Origin: Sindora glabra
Taxonomy: Eukaryota > Streptophyta > Magnoliopsida > Fabales > Fabaceae
DNA length: 64,000 bases
Direction of reading: 5' to 3'
Assembly (NCBI GenBank): GCA_020226215.1
Contig: CM035233.1
Location: forward strand, 26,663,150 to 26,727,149
This document shows positions 1-11,840 of the stretch, piece by piece. The first letter of the stretch is position 1. Each line of letters begins with the position of its first letter. The notes under the pieces are model-generated. The model saw only the letters and a list, made by a program, of their open reading frames with translations, did not search any database and was not told the DNA's origin. Made by a program: the position numbers and the translations under genes.

Positions 1-561
1 TTTTTCTTTAAAGAAGTAGTATGCTTACATGGCTTGCCAAAAATAATAGTAAGTGATAGAGATGTTGGGTTCCTCAATCACTTTTGGCATACTTTATGGA
101 GTCAGCTTAGAACTAAACTCTTATTTTCTACTATTACACATCCTCAAATAGATGGACAAATTGAAATAGTTAATAAGACACTTGCTACTTTGTTACACGC
201 TATCATTCAAACGAATTTGAAAAAATTAGGAGAGATGTTTGCCACATGTTAAGTTTGCTTATAATAGAACTGTTCATTCTATTACTTATTATTCTTTATT
301 TAAAGTTATGTATGGCTTTAATCCCTGATTCCATTGGATATCTTACCTTTGCCTACTAATGAATATGGTAATTTGGATGTTATGCATAAGGTAAATTTTA
401 TTAGGGAGTTGCATGCAAGAGTTTAAGCTAACATTAAGAGAAAGAATGAGCAATACTTAAAACAAGTCAATAAAGGGCATGCCAAAGTTATTTTTAAACC
501 TAGAGATTTGGTTTTGAGTTCATATGCGAAAGGAAAGGTTCCCTACACAACAAAAATCCAA
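1..561 (+). pseudogene. Ty3/gypsy integrase remnant (element A), first part
   Basis: This is the integrase (DNA-joining) region of a Ty3/gypsy polyprotein, broken by stops. The open part from position 34 starts MPKIIVSDRDVGFLNHFW, which matches the core-domain stretch around the second catalytic Asp (SDRD). It is followed by a THPQIDGQIE motif like the usual YHPQTDGQTE. After stop codons the similarity resumes near 340 with LDILPLPTNEYGNLD, then RELHARV and KNEQYLKQVNKGHAKV, which are typical of the region before the integrase C-terminus. The frame is cut at 561 by a solo LTR and resumes at 1941. The 5' half of the element lies outside the window. Family assignment is firm; the copy is clearly non-functional. 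Confidence 0.9.
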
Positions 562-566
562 GTTAC

Positions 567-1940
567 TGTTAGTGTATATGCCCTAAAATTAATCATATTG
601 GTGATTGTAATTTTGAATCATATTATTTTAATGATAATTTCAATTATTATATTTGTATATATTGTCTGCATAATATATTTAATTATGATAATAACCTTAG
701 AATAATTGTATTCTTAAATGTCCCTAATCATATATTATTGTGGATTAGGTTGTTTTGATATGTTAAGACTAGCATGTGTGAAGACTTATATGGGATATTA
801 AGTTTACACATGAGTGCAAGTTAGAGAAGTTGTATATTGGACTGACCCATCTTAAGAACACTACATAGATCGTTATATAAGTGTCATGAGTGGTTCTTAG
901 TGATCATTATTAATATGGTCCTTTGACCTGAGATCACCAAGGTTCCTTACATGTGAGTTTCATATTTTGACACTATTCTAGTCACTCATGGTTGAGTGAA
1001 TGCAAGGGTAGATATTGGATATGTCACATATCATGCGGAGGGGTTTGTGTGATCAAGATGGAATTTGTCCCTCCTATATAACAGGAGTAACATATGTGGG
1101 CCCCTTGATTAAGTAAAACTGAGAAAATGCATGGCCATGCTCAGATGAATTGACATGGGATGTTGATTACATTTGTTTCAGTCAGCTTACTTAAGAATCA
1201 AGAAACCTCAAGATTAGGCTATACGAGAATGACACGATCCATGTCTCGTGCTTAATTTAGATGTACAGGACAAAAGGACATAAGTGATGATCACGTGTAA
1301 AGGTTTAATCAAATCACCGACTTTCTCATTACTTGGGTAACAATGATGTGTTGCTAGACACCGATCATTTTTTATGATCATTAATACGATTAATGATCAT
1401 TACCAATGTAATAAGAGCTTATAGGTCGCACACTTAAAGCCTAGTGAATTTAAAATTAATGGACCAAATTATTTGGGCTTAATATTTAGGAATTCATGTT
1501 ATAATTATAAGGCCCAATACTAAACCTATAATTGTACATGGAATAAAGCCCAAATAGGTTAGGATTTTCTAAGCACCTATTTAAATAGGCTTGTTAGGTA
1601 ATAATAGTTAATTCATTATTATTCATGCATCCTAAGCATAGAAAAATCCTAACACCTCTCCTTGACCAAAACCCTTGAAGAGGCATAGCTAGCACTATGA
1701 GGAAAAAGGAAAACAATTCCAACCGGTGTTCATGTGGACATCCATCGGTGATTCGCGGGTTCGTGTGGATACCTTAGAGTCTTCGACCAAAAAAGAAGCT
1801 GAAGAGGTGATCAAGGACGGAGTTCTAGAGTCATCACAAAGGTATTCAACAAATCCTTATTTTGATTTAACATTTTTGCATGGATCCGGTGGATGGAATC
1901 GGTTTATTTTGCTCCGCTTGTATGGCTCCCAATCCCAACA
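567..1940 (+). mobile_element. Solo LTR S1 (copia, Angela/Tork-like), 1374 bp
   Basis: The element starts TGTTAGTGTATATGCCC and ends CTCCCAATCCCAACA, so it has TG...CA ends with TGTT/AACA inverted repeats. It is flanked by a perfect 5-bp target-site duplication, GTTAC, at 562-566 and 1941-1945. Removing it and one GTTAC rejoins the integrase sequence of element A. There is no internal region or second LTR, so it is a solo LTR left by LTR-LTR recombination. A second copy with its own target duplication lies at 12813-14188. A TATA-like TATTTAAATA at 1578-1587 suggests plus orientation. The Angela/Tork assignment rests on the TGTT start, the ATATGCCCTA motif and the length, and is an inference. 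Confidence 0.93.
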
Positions 1941-2211
1941 GTTACAACCTAGAGGAGATTGGCTATTTCAAGTTTTAGAGAAAATCAATAACAATGGCTA
2001 CAAGCTAGATTTGCCAAGTGAAAATGGTAATGTAAGTGTTATATTTAATGTTGCTAATCTATCTTTGTTTGATGTAGGTGATGGATTTGATTCGAGGATG
2101 AATCCTTTCAAAAAGGGAGGGAATGATAGAGATCCAACTAGCTAACTTAAAAATCCCTTGCATGAAATTAGAGGTCCCATGACTAGAGTTAAGACTAAAA
2201 GGATAAAGTAA
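1941..2211 (+). pseudogene. Ty3/gypsy integrase C-terminus (element A), second part
   Basis: After the solo LTR the frame continues with LQPRGDWLFQVLEKINNN, then GYKLDLPSENGNVSVIFNVA and NLSLFDVG. This is the SH3-like integrase C-terminal end common to plant chromovirus-type gypsy elements. The frame runs on through the polypurine tract (NPFKKGGN) into the LTR. There, after a TAG stop at 2143, a GPMTRVKTKRIK stretch resembles the terminal pol tail. An apparent ORF beginning at 1726 is a chimera of LTR sequence and this tail, so its first 70 or so codons are not integrase. Confidence 0.88.
2110..2123 (+). other. Polypurine tract of element A
   Basis: An uninterrupted purine run, AAAAAGGGAGGGAA, lies directly before a TGATAGAGATCC LTR start. 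It would prime plus-strand DNA synthesis. The same position relative to pol and LTR is seen in the gypsy element at 12701-12718. Confidence 0.8.
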
Positions 2212-3046
2212 GCTTCACAAGGCCTAATTGCAGAGATTAAAGGAAAAGAAAATCAACATGAGATAAAGGCTGCACCAAGATGGATCACTTTCTTACAACT
2301 TAAGGATACTATGAGCTTAACTTAAAGATAACAATTTGAGAGCCCGATTCACATGATTAATTTGCATTTATGGGCTATAATTGTTTAATTTATTATAAGT
2401 GTTCAGTTTATTGTGCTATTTTTATTTAGACCTAATTGGATAATAAATAAACCCAATTTCTTATTTTTATTTGAATTTTCGTAGGTATTTATGGGTTGGT
2501 TTTTTCAAATGACCTTTATTTTTGTTATGTGATGTATTGTGTCATTTTAGAGTATTTTAGGCTTTAGCTTGGAATAAATGTATTTAGGCCTATTTTTACT
2601 TTAAAATATTTTCCTTATTACTATAAAAATTTTACTATGTTTACTTAGAATCATCTAGAAGGCCTTTTACTAGGTTTAAGTTGTTGAATTAGTTTTAGGC
2701 TAATATGGTATCATTAGAGCCCATTCTCAACTAGGGTTTTAGAAAGCTATATAAAGGTTTTAGAAAGATATATAAGGAGAGTTGTTCCTTATACTAAGTA
2801 AACTTGGATGATTAATAAAAAATTTGATTTTTTCTATATTGTAAGAGCTTCCCCTTTGTTCTTAGGTTAAGAACTAAATCTCATAATGTTGGTTCTACCG
2901 GTAGGTTATAGTTGGGGTCATGCTTCACTTTATAACTTTGGTTCTACCTATAGGTTACGATTAGGGTCAAGTTCCTCTCATCGTTTGCCTATTTTCAAGA
3001 TAGTCTAATTGGTTCTCTTACATCATGAGTAGGTTCATTCGCATCA
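2124..3046 (+). mobile_element. 3' LTR of gypsy element A
   Basis: The LTR begins TGATAGAGATCC immediately after the polypurine tract. Its first 90 bp still code for the end of pol. TATA-like motifs lie near 2740-2780 in a short duplicated unit (GGTTTTAGAAAG followed by TATATAA). Two 32-bp units starting TTGGTTCTACC lie at 2889 and 2939. The proposed end is CATTCGCATCA at 3046, chosen because a TG...CA structure is expected. The 5' LTR is outside the window, so neither the end nor a target duplication can be confirmed. Confidence 0.6.
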
Positions 3047-5015
3047 CTCAAGTTAACCCTTCATAACTACCTCCTCAAAGTTAGATTATAGGGAAGCTCA
3101 TCGATTTTGTTGTTGATAGCACAAGATATTTGTACATAAATTATATTTTAGGCCTTATTCTATTTGTAAGCATAGGTGAGGAGATACACAAACTAAATTC
3201 CTTATAAAATAATTAGACTAGCTTATCCTCATTATGGGAGGATTATAAGAAAATACAGCTCCTTCATCTTTTGTAAATCCCTTTGTTGATGTTGAGTGAA
3301 ATGCCTTCTTTTTCAATTTTCATCTTCCTTCTTATCATATAAATATCCATTAATTAATGAGGTATGCAGTGGTTGAATTGAAATAGGCTGGTGGAAATTG
3401 AGAAGCAGATTCCATGTGAATCATGATTGGTTTAAGGTCATGACAAATACACCATCAATCAACAAAAGCTATGGATATTTTGCTATGTGCTACTAATCTA
3501 ATGTAACTATTTAGTGTTGCTATAATTTAACCATTTGGTTGCCCCTTGGTATTAAAGTCAACATGTACCATCTCACCCCTAGCATGTGCCACACTAATAG
3601 ATTTCAAGATTAAAGGGCCCTAATAGGCTTGAACTTACTTCCCTAAATGATCCACATTGTGTTGTTTCAAAAAACTAATGTTAACTACATATAATGATAA
3701 ATAGATAAAGTTAGAGGTTAGTATTACTTAATGATTTAGAAAGTGAAAGTTATACAAACTGTACTCACAACAAATGTTATATAATGGGAATAACAAAAGA
3801 CATAACTTACATTACAAGCAATTGAAAATGTAGGTTTCAAAAAGAGATAGTGAAAGTGAAAAAAGAGCACAAATAAAAGTAATGCTAGTAAAAACTTAAG
3901 ACATTGGGTCTTTAATAAATAATTGATGTCTTAAATAAATAATGTTGATTTTATTTAAAATAAGAGTATAAAGTTAAGCCCATATTTAAAACAAACAAGT
4001 GACTCTAACTAGTAAATTAGCAATATTTCATAAAGCCAAATAAATCACTCTTGAAAGAAAAGAAAAGGTAATAACCTTTTAGATTTTAAAATATTCCCTT
4101 GGATTTCTGCGATCATTTTCACCTACTCTGATTGATTCCTCTGTATCTTCTGCGAATCAGATAATATCTTGTGCAGATTATAAAAGCCCATCATGAAGGA
4201 AAATCGATGGAATAATATCCAAGTGCAAGATCCTCTACAAACAAATCTTATTCCGACAGATTCTATGCACGAAATTAAAGCGTTGAAACAAAAAGATAAG
4301 AATTGTGAAACACAATCTTATCTTTCAAATAGAAGTATTAATTAAGAAGATTTAAACCAGTGAAAGGGAAGGAAAAGAAATTAATTAGTGAAAACGAAGG
4401 ACGGATTATTGAAGTTCTGCTTAGGGACATTGCGAGAAAAAAAAAACGTCCTATATCATTTTTATTTTTTAACTTTTTTATTAAAAAATGTAATTTCTTG
4501 CATAAGGATTCAAATTTGTTTTACTTTAAGTGTAAATTAGTTTTAAAATTTCAATTATTCATTCATATATCCTCATGTCACTAAAAAATTATTAAAACTC
4601 TTACTATTAATAAAAATTATTAATTATTTTTACTTTTATTTTATAATAGTAAAATTGATAATCCACTTCACATACATAGGCATAATACTGAATTCAAATC
4701 TAAACATGATGGGGAGTAAAGTCTTCAAACAACATCAAATACTATTATACTAAGGTGTCAGTTTACTTTTACATTTTTTAATGACATCTCGTTTTATCTT
4801 ATTATTTATGGATGATTATCAAATTTCTTAAGATCATTGATAACCATAATAAAACCTAAGATATAAGTAGTTAATGATAACAAACTCATTAGTTGAATCA
4901 ACCTAGGGTATTCATAGGCCCTTACAACTCTTTATTTTTTATAATAAAAATTTAAAATATTATAAAAAAGTCAAAAGTTTCGTGACTTATGCATTAAATT
5001 TCGATAAAAATTATA
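3047..5015. other. Intergenic, no gene recognised
   Basis: AT-rich DNA with no recognisable coding region. A short ORF at 4360-4584 is lysine- and phenylalanine-rich low-complexity sequence without a recognisable domain. I see no target duplications or terminal repeats here. Confidence 0.5.
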
Positions 5016-5288
5016 GGATTTGTTTATTTATTATTTTTAAAAATAATTTTTTATTCTTAAAAATAATGAAATTGTTGATATAATCTATTTTTAAAAATCA
5101 TAATTTTAAATATATAACTGAAAAATTAAAATTATTCACATTAATTTATTTTTCTATTTCTAATATCAATTTTGTGATAAAGTAAAAATTTTCTTTATTT
5201 ATAATACCAATCATTCTATATTTTTTATTTTTCTTTAATTCAATGACTATTTTTAAAAATAAAAAATAAAAACATATCCAACATACCC
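5016..5288. mobile_element. MITE, PIF/Harbinger-like, 273 bp
   Basis: The ends GGATTTGTTTATTTATTATT and (reverse complement of the right end) GGGTATGTTGGATATG are imperfect inverted repeats. Both continue into a shared subterminal TTATTTTTAAAAATA motif. A 3-bp duplication, ATA, flanks the element at 5013-5015 and 5289-5291. The element resembles the one at 23648-23966 in ends, subterminal motif and size class. It has no coding capacity and would depend on a transposase encoded elsewhere. The superfamily is inferred from the 3-bp duplication and GGGTRTGTT ends. Confidence 0.6.
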
Positions 5289-7525
5289 ATAACTCTTTTC
5301 TTGGACATATGTGTGGAGATTCACGGATTGGATTGAAAAGCATCTTTTGTGCCAAAACGATCTCATTCACTACGATTGAGATTTCCATGCTAGGGTGGTG
5401 GGGCATGTTACAGTGGAAGAAAAATGGAATAAATGAAATGATAATATGTTGGTTGTTGCTTGACAATTACTTTTGCCATTTCAATTGAGAAGGACCAGAA
5501 GTTATGAAAGTCCCATTCCATGGGCCATGGGTCCAAATGTTCTATATCTGCACGCATAGAACAACGCTTGTGGAAGGCGATGGTTCAGACTTAAATGGCA
5601 TAATAATGTACTTCAAGTCAGTGTGGTAAATAGGAGCGTGAGATGGAATCCCTAGAAAATAATTACACTTAAAATTTTACCTAAATTTTTTAATTCATCG
5701 TTAATAATTACAACTAAAAATATTATTAATTATTTATTTAAAATTGAATACATATATAAAATTATGATCGACAAGTTTTTAATAAATATTTATAAAATTT
5801 CACCTAAATTTTTTTAATAATATAGTACCAGATAATAATATTAGCTTGTACTGTGCTTTTAAATAGCAAATTTAGCTTACTTCCTATGAGTATTGGCTCT
5901 TTACTTTTTAAAGGAAATATTTACGCGAAATAGATGATTAATTATGGCGTTAATTTACTTCGAAAATTTATGTGTTGACTTAATTTTCTCATGATATTAA
6001 CTCTATACTTTTAGATGATGCGATTGGAGACTTGCAAAATTGTAATTCACTAATTTTTTTTATTTATTTAGGGCCTTGGATCCGTTGATTAAAAAAAAGA
6101 AATTCAACTTAAAAAAAAAAAAAGGTGTGGCGGAGGGTTAATATAGGTGAGTAGAAAACTGATCACAACTAGTGAGTGCCTATATTATTTTACCTAAACT
6201 AGTGTTTATGTTTTAAATACTCAACAAACTAGATAGCAAGATTTAACTCTTATAGTTTTGTAGAGCCACTTGCCTAAGAGAAGGGCAATATTTGTATTTT
6301 TACCGTAGTACTAAAAATCTCAACGGTGAGGATTTTACTTGTGAGTGTCTATTTTATTTTTCTAAACTGGTGTTGACGTTGCAAAGAGGTAGCTTATGGA
6401 CAATTACACAGAGGCTCACCCTCTAAATACATCATGATTTATAATAATATTTGGTTTGAGAAAGAGGGAAAGATTAATTTCAAGTTTTACCGTAGTATTG
6501 AGAATTTAAGTAGCAGTATATCTTATATTTAGATAATTCAAGAGACAGTATTTTAAATTTAGTATTTAATTTATCATGATATCAATATACCTAATCTCTT
6601 ATAAGAGATTATAGTACTAAAATTTTAATATTAAGATAAGACTAAAAATATTTTTGAAAAAAAAATAAAGTAGTTTAAAAACCTAAAGGTTGCATAAGAA
6701 AACTGATATTTTTTAATTAAATTGCTTTTATTTAAAAAGAATTAGATAATAAAAAAAGAGAAAATGAAAACAGAATGAGCCATGTAATGCCAATAATCAA
6801 ATTAAAGATAGTGCAACAAAAATAAATTACATAATTCACAGTTTTCTAATATGGTAAAGTGAATTCCACCGATTTTCTCTTTAGTAGTTAGCACTTATAT
6901 CGAAATTCTATATCTTAGTCAGAACTCTTTAGCTTCAATTTGATGAAAGTGATTAATTTGAGCTTAGTTTCATCTAATTTGTAAATTAAAAGAATTTTTA
7001 AAAAAAAGTCATACCTAATGTAGATCAAATACAATTAATTTTTTAACTGAATTTGGCTGCAGCAGCCAAAAGCTACAGCACAGCCTCATTATACATCACT
7101 TGGAATATTATTTTTAGGATAAATTGCATTCACTTCTTTTGAGGTAAAGATTAATCACACATGCTTCTCCTCTTGTTTGGAAAATTATACTCGCTTCTCT
7201 TACTAATAATAGGTATTAACATTGTTAATTTTTATTAAAAATTGTCTACTTTGCCCTTCCTACTCACCATGTTTTCTTCTTTTTACTTTTAATACAAAAC
7301 AAACAAACTACAAACCTACCTTCTTCCGCAATGAAATAGCTATTTTTGAGTTTATAAAATAGTGAAAAACTCTCTGTGTGTGTGTGTGTGTATAAGCAAA
7401 GAACATCTATATTTTGCTTTCATTTCTACATTTTTTTCCTTCTATTTTCTTGGTCTTATTTTATTTTTTTTGGACTTTAGTTTGCTTTATTTCTAGTTTA
7501 CATTAGGCTTGGAGAGAGTAATAAG
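5289..7525. other. Intergenic, low-copy-looking island and AT-rich DNA
   Basis: Between 5290 and 5650 the base composition is more balanced than its surroundings and no repeat is evident, but neither strand gives a convincing protein. The rest is AT-rich. A short (TG)n tract lies at 7375-7391. A stretch around 7115-7260 (GGATAAATTGCATTCAC onward) looks like the end of a degraded transposon, but I cannot find its partner end. Confidence 0.4.
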
Positions 7526-7734
7526 TGTTAAATAATTTGTAGACTATACATAATTTGTTAATGAAATAAGATTATTGTTATTAAGCCCTATGTGACTTAA
7601 CTAATGGGTAATTGGATATTTAGCCCAATATTGATAACATGAGTATGGATCCTATGATGCACAAGATTCATGACCCAGATTAGTTTATAAATAAGAATCT
7701 CTACCTCACATCTATGTAGTCTAGGGTTTAAGTG
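7526..7734 (+). mobile_element. Copia C1 5' LTR, left part
   Basis: Starts TGTTAAATAATTTGTAGAC and runs parallel to 19995-20203 of the 3' LTR. It stops at GGGTTTAAGTG, where the gypsy element enters. The LTR resumes at 14722. Confidence 0.88.
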
Positions 7735-7735
7735 A

Positions 7736-8347
7736 TGAGAATAAAAAAAGGCCCATTGAAGACAAAGGCTTAAAGGCATTGGAAGGGCTTCAAGGACTAA
7801 TGACAAGGGTAAAGGCAAAGAAGATAAATGGAGACTTAAAGAAGATATTGCTGCCCTATTTGAAAGTAAGCCCAATTTGGAGTTAGAAAAGACCAAGATG
7901 GTCAATTGCATATATTTGGAAGACATGGGCTTTAATGAATTTATTAGCATTTAGTTAGTTTAGTATTTTTATAATAAATAGGCCATATGGGCCAAGACTT
8001 GTTTTAGATTTTTTTTGGCATGAAGACTTATAATTTTATTTAGTTCAATTAGAATTGGGCTTAATAGTGTTAGAAGCCCATTAGGGTTTGCACATAATGG
8101 ATATGAGGGCTGGACATATATAAGCTTTTATAAAAAGATTTTTATTCAGTTTTAAATACAATTTGAGATTGAGAGCTTATGACTCTTAAGTTCTTGAGTG
8201 AGCAAATTATCTTTGATCTTATCAAAAGGCCCCTTCTTGTGGCGATCATTTCTTTGACTTATCAATCTGTGATTATAGCGCCCATCCTCCATCTTTTCTA
8301 TTTTTGTTGTTTGAAATCCAACTCAAGATCATTTTATTATTTCATCA
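7736..8347 (+). mobile_element. 5' LTR of gypsy element G
   Basis: Begins TGAGAATAAAAAAAGGCCC and ends TTATTTCATCA. It contains TATATAA at 8117-8123, the likely core promoter. The first 200 bp encode a copy of the pol C-terminal tail, because the pol frame of the 3' LTR is duplicated here by reverse transcription. It matches 12719-12812 plus 14194-14714. Confidence 0.88.
8117..8123 (+). promoter_or_regulatory. LTR TATA box (element G, 5' LTR)
   Basis: TATATAA in the expected part of the LTR, conserved as TATATAA at 14482-14488 in the 3' LTR. Confidence 0.6.
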
Positions 8348-8349
8348 AT

Positions 8350-8362
8350 TGGTATTATGAGC
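8350..8362 (+). other. Primer-binding site, initiator-Met tRNA type (element G)
   Basis: TGGTATTATGAGC lies two bases after the LTR end. It is a slightly decayed form of TGGTATCAGAGC, the complement of the 3' end of plant initiator-Met tRNA, where minus-strand synthesis is primed. Confidence 0.8.
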
Positions 8363-9452
8363 TTTAGTTGGAGTTGGATTTGAAGAATACTGTTCACCAT
8401 TACTATTTCATCTGATACTGTTCATGCGCACTATTCCATTAACACTATTCATCGATATTGTTCCGTCGACACTGTTCATTCAATTTTAGGGTTTCATCAA
8501 TTTTTGGTACAATCTTTCCTAAATCTTGTTGCAACACTTGTTTTATTGTTGGATTCTTGTTTCTTGGTAATTAGAATGGCTAAATTCATAACCAATTGTT
8601 AATTTTCTGCATTTGTGTTCTTCATGTTCTTCGTGTTCATCACATGTTCTTAATTTTGAATTTGTTCAATCTTGTGAAATTCTATTAGTTTGGTGTTTGA
8701 TGTTAAATAATAGCTTGATTTGAAGGGAATTGTGAATACAATCAATTCTAATTCCTTATTTACTGTTTCTTTCCAAAATTTTAGTTCAATTGGATTGAAT
8801 TTATTTACTGTCTCAAATATGAACATTCTTATATTCTTGCTTATTCTTGTAAGTTCATCATGAGTGGCTAACTGAAAATTATGTGATTCAATTTGAAAAG
8901 GGGTACAACTATTGTGCAGCAAACAAAAAAAAAGAGTTTATAGCCAAAAGAAAAAGAAAAAGAAAAATCTGTAGCACACAAAAATGCTTCTTGGATGCCA
9001 TTTTCTTGCAATTTTTAGCTTGCTTTTGTTTAGTTTCTGATTTATTCCATACCAGAAATTTTTTGGAACAACTTAGCTATTATTTAACATTACATAATCT
9101 TCTCTAATTTCTCCATTCTTGTCTTGTTTGCATTCTATTTTCTTTAGTGTCCTTATTTCTTGTTTAATTTTTCTTGATTGTCTTTATTGGCTTCTTTAGT
9201 TTTGTCTTAGAGTTTTCTTTTGTTAGTTTCACTTATGTCTTGCTAATTGATTGCCACTTAGTTGTGTTTAATTGTGTGGATTGGAGGTTGACTTCCTTAA
9301 GAACTTTTGAGAACACTTGAGGGTAAAAAGGCAAGAAAGAAATCCTTACACAAAAGCCAATTTTAAGTAAAACATGAGTGAACATCTATTGAGTGAAACA
9401 CTTAGCAATTGGAGAGGACCTTTTATTACATTAATCTTTTTGTTTTGTAGAC
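8363..9452 (+). other. Untranslated leader of element G
   Basis: Non-coding leader between primer site and gag. Positions 8389-8480 hold a short degenerate tandem array built on ACTGTTCAT, about five copies. I see no gene here. Small ORFs on both strands around 8650-9100 are incidental. Confidence 0.6.
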
Positions 9453-10550
9453 ATGTCTCATGAAGATGGATCAAGTAGTGAGAGCATTCCTCCCTCACTT
9501 AAGTTCGTAACTGTTAAAAGGCAAATTGAAGGACTTGCACAAAGATTTGAAAGAATGTTTGAGAGGCATAATGAAACCATAAGGAATATTTAAAAAATAG
9601 TGGCAAATAATGCAAGAAGGAGATGGAAGAGTGAGAGAAAGAAGTTCTTTGTGATTGTTCTCCACATGCCCATGAAGATTCTAGTAGTTCTCCAAGAGAA
9701 AGAAGAAGAGATAGGAGGGATGATGAAGAGAAGAGGTATGATAGGAGGAGAGATAGGAGAGATAATAGAGAAAGGAGGAATGATAGGAGGAGGAAAGAAG
9801 GAGATGGAAAAGTGATAGAAAATAAGAGGATTGGTGGAGTTAAAATAAAGATTCCTAGTTTTCATGGAAGGAATGATGTTGAAGCATAGTTAGAGTGGGA
9901 GTTGAAGATAGAGCAAGTATTTTCATGCCATGACTATAGTAAGGAAAAGAAAGTGAAGGTAGCTTCCCTAGAGTTCCATGACTATGCCTTCATGTGGTGG
10001 GATCAAATTCAAAGAGAGCAAAGGAGATATCCATAGTAACATGGATTGAAATGAAAAACCTAATGCGCAAGAGATTTGTTACTACATACTACAATAGGGA
10101 GCTTCATACAAAGTTTCAAGGTTTGAGGCAAGATGGAAAAAGTGTGGATGATTATTACAAAGAAATGGAAGTTGTAATGATAAGAGCCAATATAATTGAA
10201 GAAAGAGAAGTAACAATGGCCCATTTCTTGAATGGGTTGAACCATGATATCTGTGACATAGTGGAACTTCATCCCTATGTAGAACTTGAAGATTTGCTTC
10301 ACCAAGCTATCAAAATAGAAGCACAACTTAAAAGAAAGGTGCCTCTTCCTATAACTCAAAAGGATGGAAGGAAGCAGTGAAGAAGGAGGGAACTTCAACT
10401 AAGAATGTGGTTGTCCAAAGTGGTAAACCCTCATCTAAAACTTTTTTTAACTTTACTAATGCTTCTGCTTCCTTTACTTCTTGACATAGGGAAATCAAAT
10501 GCTTCAAATGCCTTGGAAAAGGCCACATTGCATCCCAATATCCAAACAAG
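9453..10550 (+). pseudogene. gag of gypsy element G, broken
   Basis: The gag capsid/nucleocapsid gene probably starts at ATG 9453 (MSHEDGSSSESIPPSLKF), just after a TTTTGTAG acceptor-like sequence. It is interrupted by stops near 9590 and 10036 and by frame changes. Recognisable pieces are an Arg/Asp-rich low-complexity stretch (9690-9810), IPSFHGRNDVEA with FMWWDQIQREQRRYP, then a clean gag segment 9994-10379 with WIEMKNLMRKRFVTTYY and KFQGLRQDGKSVDDYYKEME. The zinc knuckle at 10500-10541 reads CFKCLGKGHIASQY, so the last Cys of the CCHC box is Tyr. The copy cannot make functional Gag. Confidence 0.88.
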
Positions 10551-11402
10551 AAGACCATGATTTTAAGGGAGAATGATGAGATCTCAAGTGCAAGTTCATC
10601 TCCATCATCACATGCTACAAGTGAAGAAGATAGTGAGTATGAAGCTTTTTACCATGAAGGATACTTACTTATGGTGAGGCATCTCTTAGGTAGTTTAGTC
10701 AAGGAGGATGACATTACACAAAGAGAAAATATCTTTCATTCAAGATGCCTGGTACTTGGGAAGATTTGTTCTCTTATTGTCGATAATGGTAGTTATACCA
10801 ATGTAACTAGTGTTAGGCTTGTTAAGAAATTGCGTCTTACTACTACTCCTTATCCCAAGCCCTATAAGCTACAATGGTTGAGTGATAAAGGAGAGTTAGT
10901 TGTTGATAGGTAGGTTTTGATTACTATTTCTATTAGCAAGTATAAGGATGAAGTATTGTGTGATGTAGTGCTTATGGAAGCAAGCCATATCCTCTTGGGA
11001 AGACCTTGGCAGTTTAACAAGAAAGCTATTCATGATGATCATTCCAACAAGTTCACATTTGTACATAAAGGGTGCAAAATCACTTTAGAACCCATGACTC
11101 CTAGTCAAGTGTGTGAGGATCAAATAACTATGAGGTTAAAGAGAGAGCAAGAGAGAAAAGATGAGAGCTATGATAAGAAAAAGAGTGATTGTGGAAAAGA
11201 AAGTGAGAGAAAAATTGTGTTGAAAGAAAAAGAGAGTAATTGTGTAGGAAAAGAGGGAAAACAAAATTTGAGAGTTATTAGAATAGCAAGTGTCATAAAG
11301 AGTGTTTTGTATATTTCTAGCCAATTGTCTTATACAAGAAAACTTATAAAAATACTAACAATCTTGAAATTGTTTTGTCAAATACTTATGATGTTGTTTT
11401 GA
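10551..11402 (+). pseudogene. Retropepsin-like protease region of element G, broken
   Basis: The frame continues after the zinc knuckle through a Ser/Glu-rich linker (NDEISSASSSPSSHATSEED). It then enters an aspartic protease fold with CSLIVDNGSYTNV, where the usual DxGS(C/S)TN active-site loop keeps its Asp. Then come LRLTTTPYPKPYKLQWL and, after a TAG at 10911 (usual Gln position), LCDVVLMEASHILLGRPWQFN, the conserved ILLGRPW motif. A charged Lys/Glu linker follows. Downstream, FQEVLPK and SKELPCVREG near 11404-11460 mark the very start of reverse transcriptase, after which the normal order is lost. Confidence 0.85.
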
Positions 11403-11494
11403 AGGAATTCCAAGAAGTGCTTCCAAAATAATCATCCAAAGAACTACCATGTGTGAGAAGGGAAATGCCCTAATTGGAGTAAGGTAACAATATT

Positions 11495-11840
11495 GTGATG
11501 GTTGATGTGTTGTCTTGGAGGTACACTCTCATCTCTAATTTGCATAAAAATGTGTTGGGTGTCAAAAACATTGGAATTTTGTATGTAAATGACTATGGAC
11601 TTCCTAGATCTTCACATGATGTTCCTTTAATTGATTTTGCTACTCTTTTATCTAGTGAGGGTGTTTCCAATGTTACTGCTTGTGAGAAAATGGTTTTTGG
11701 AGAAATTATTACACATGATAGACTATTATGTGGGAAGAACAACATGTGTTTGCCTAAGAGCTCTCTAAAAAAATTGTTCGGTAGAGAAGTCCATGGATAT
11801 GATTTGATAAAATATTTTAGGATTAAAGATACCCTTAACT
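11495..11840 (+). pseudogene. RNase H end and integrase N-terminus of element G (out of order)
   Basis: Reads VDVLSWRYTLISNLHKNVLG, matching the ADALSRRY...LL end of gypsy RNase H. It then reads ACEKMVFGEIITHDRLLCGK and LFGREVHGYDLIKYFRIKDTL, matching the integrase zinc-binding stretch REAHGGGLMGHFG. The second His of that motif is Tyr. In an intact element this segment lies downstream of reverse transcriptase; here it precedes it. Confidence 0.75.

Noticed and set aside
1726..2145. 139-codon ORF as a single gene
   Set aside because: It crosses the boundary between solo LTR S1 and the integrase tail at 1940/1941, so it is a chance fusion.
7115..7260. MITE
   Set aside because: One end looks transposon-like but no partner end or target duplication was found.
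9590..9865. Minus-strand Pro/Ile-rich ORF
   Set aside because: Antisense of the Arg/Asp-rich low-complexity part of gag.
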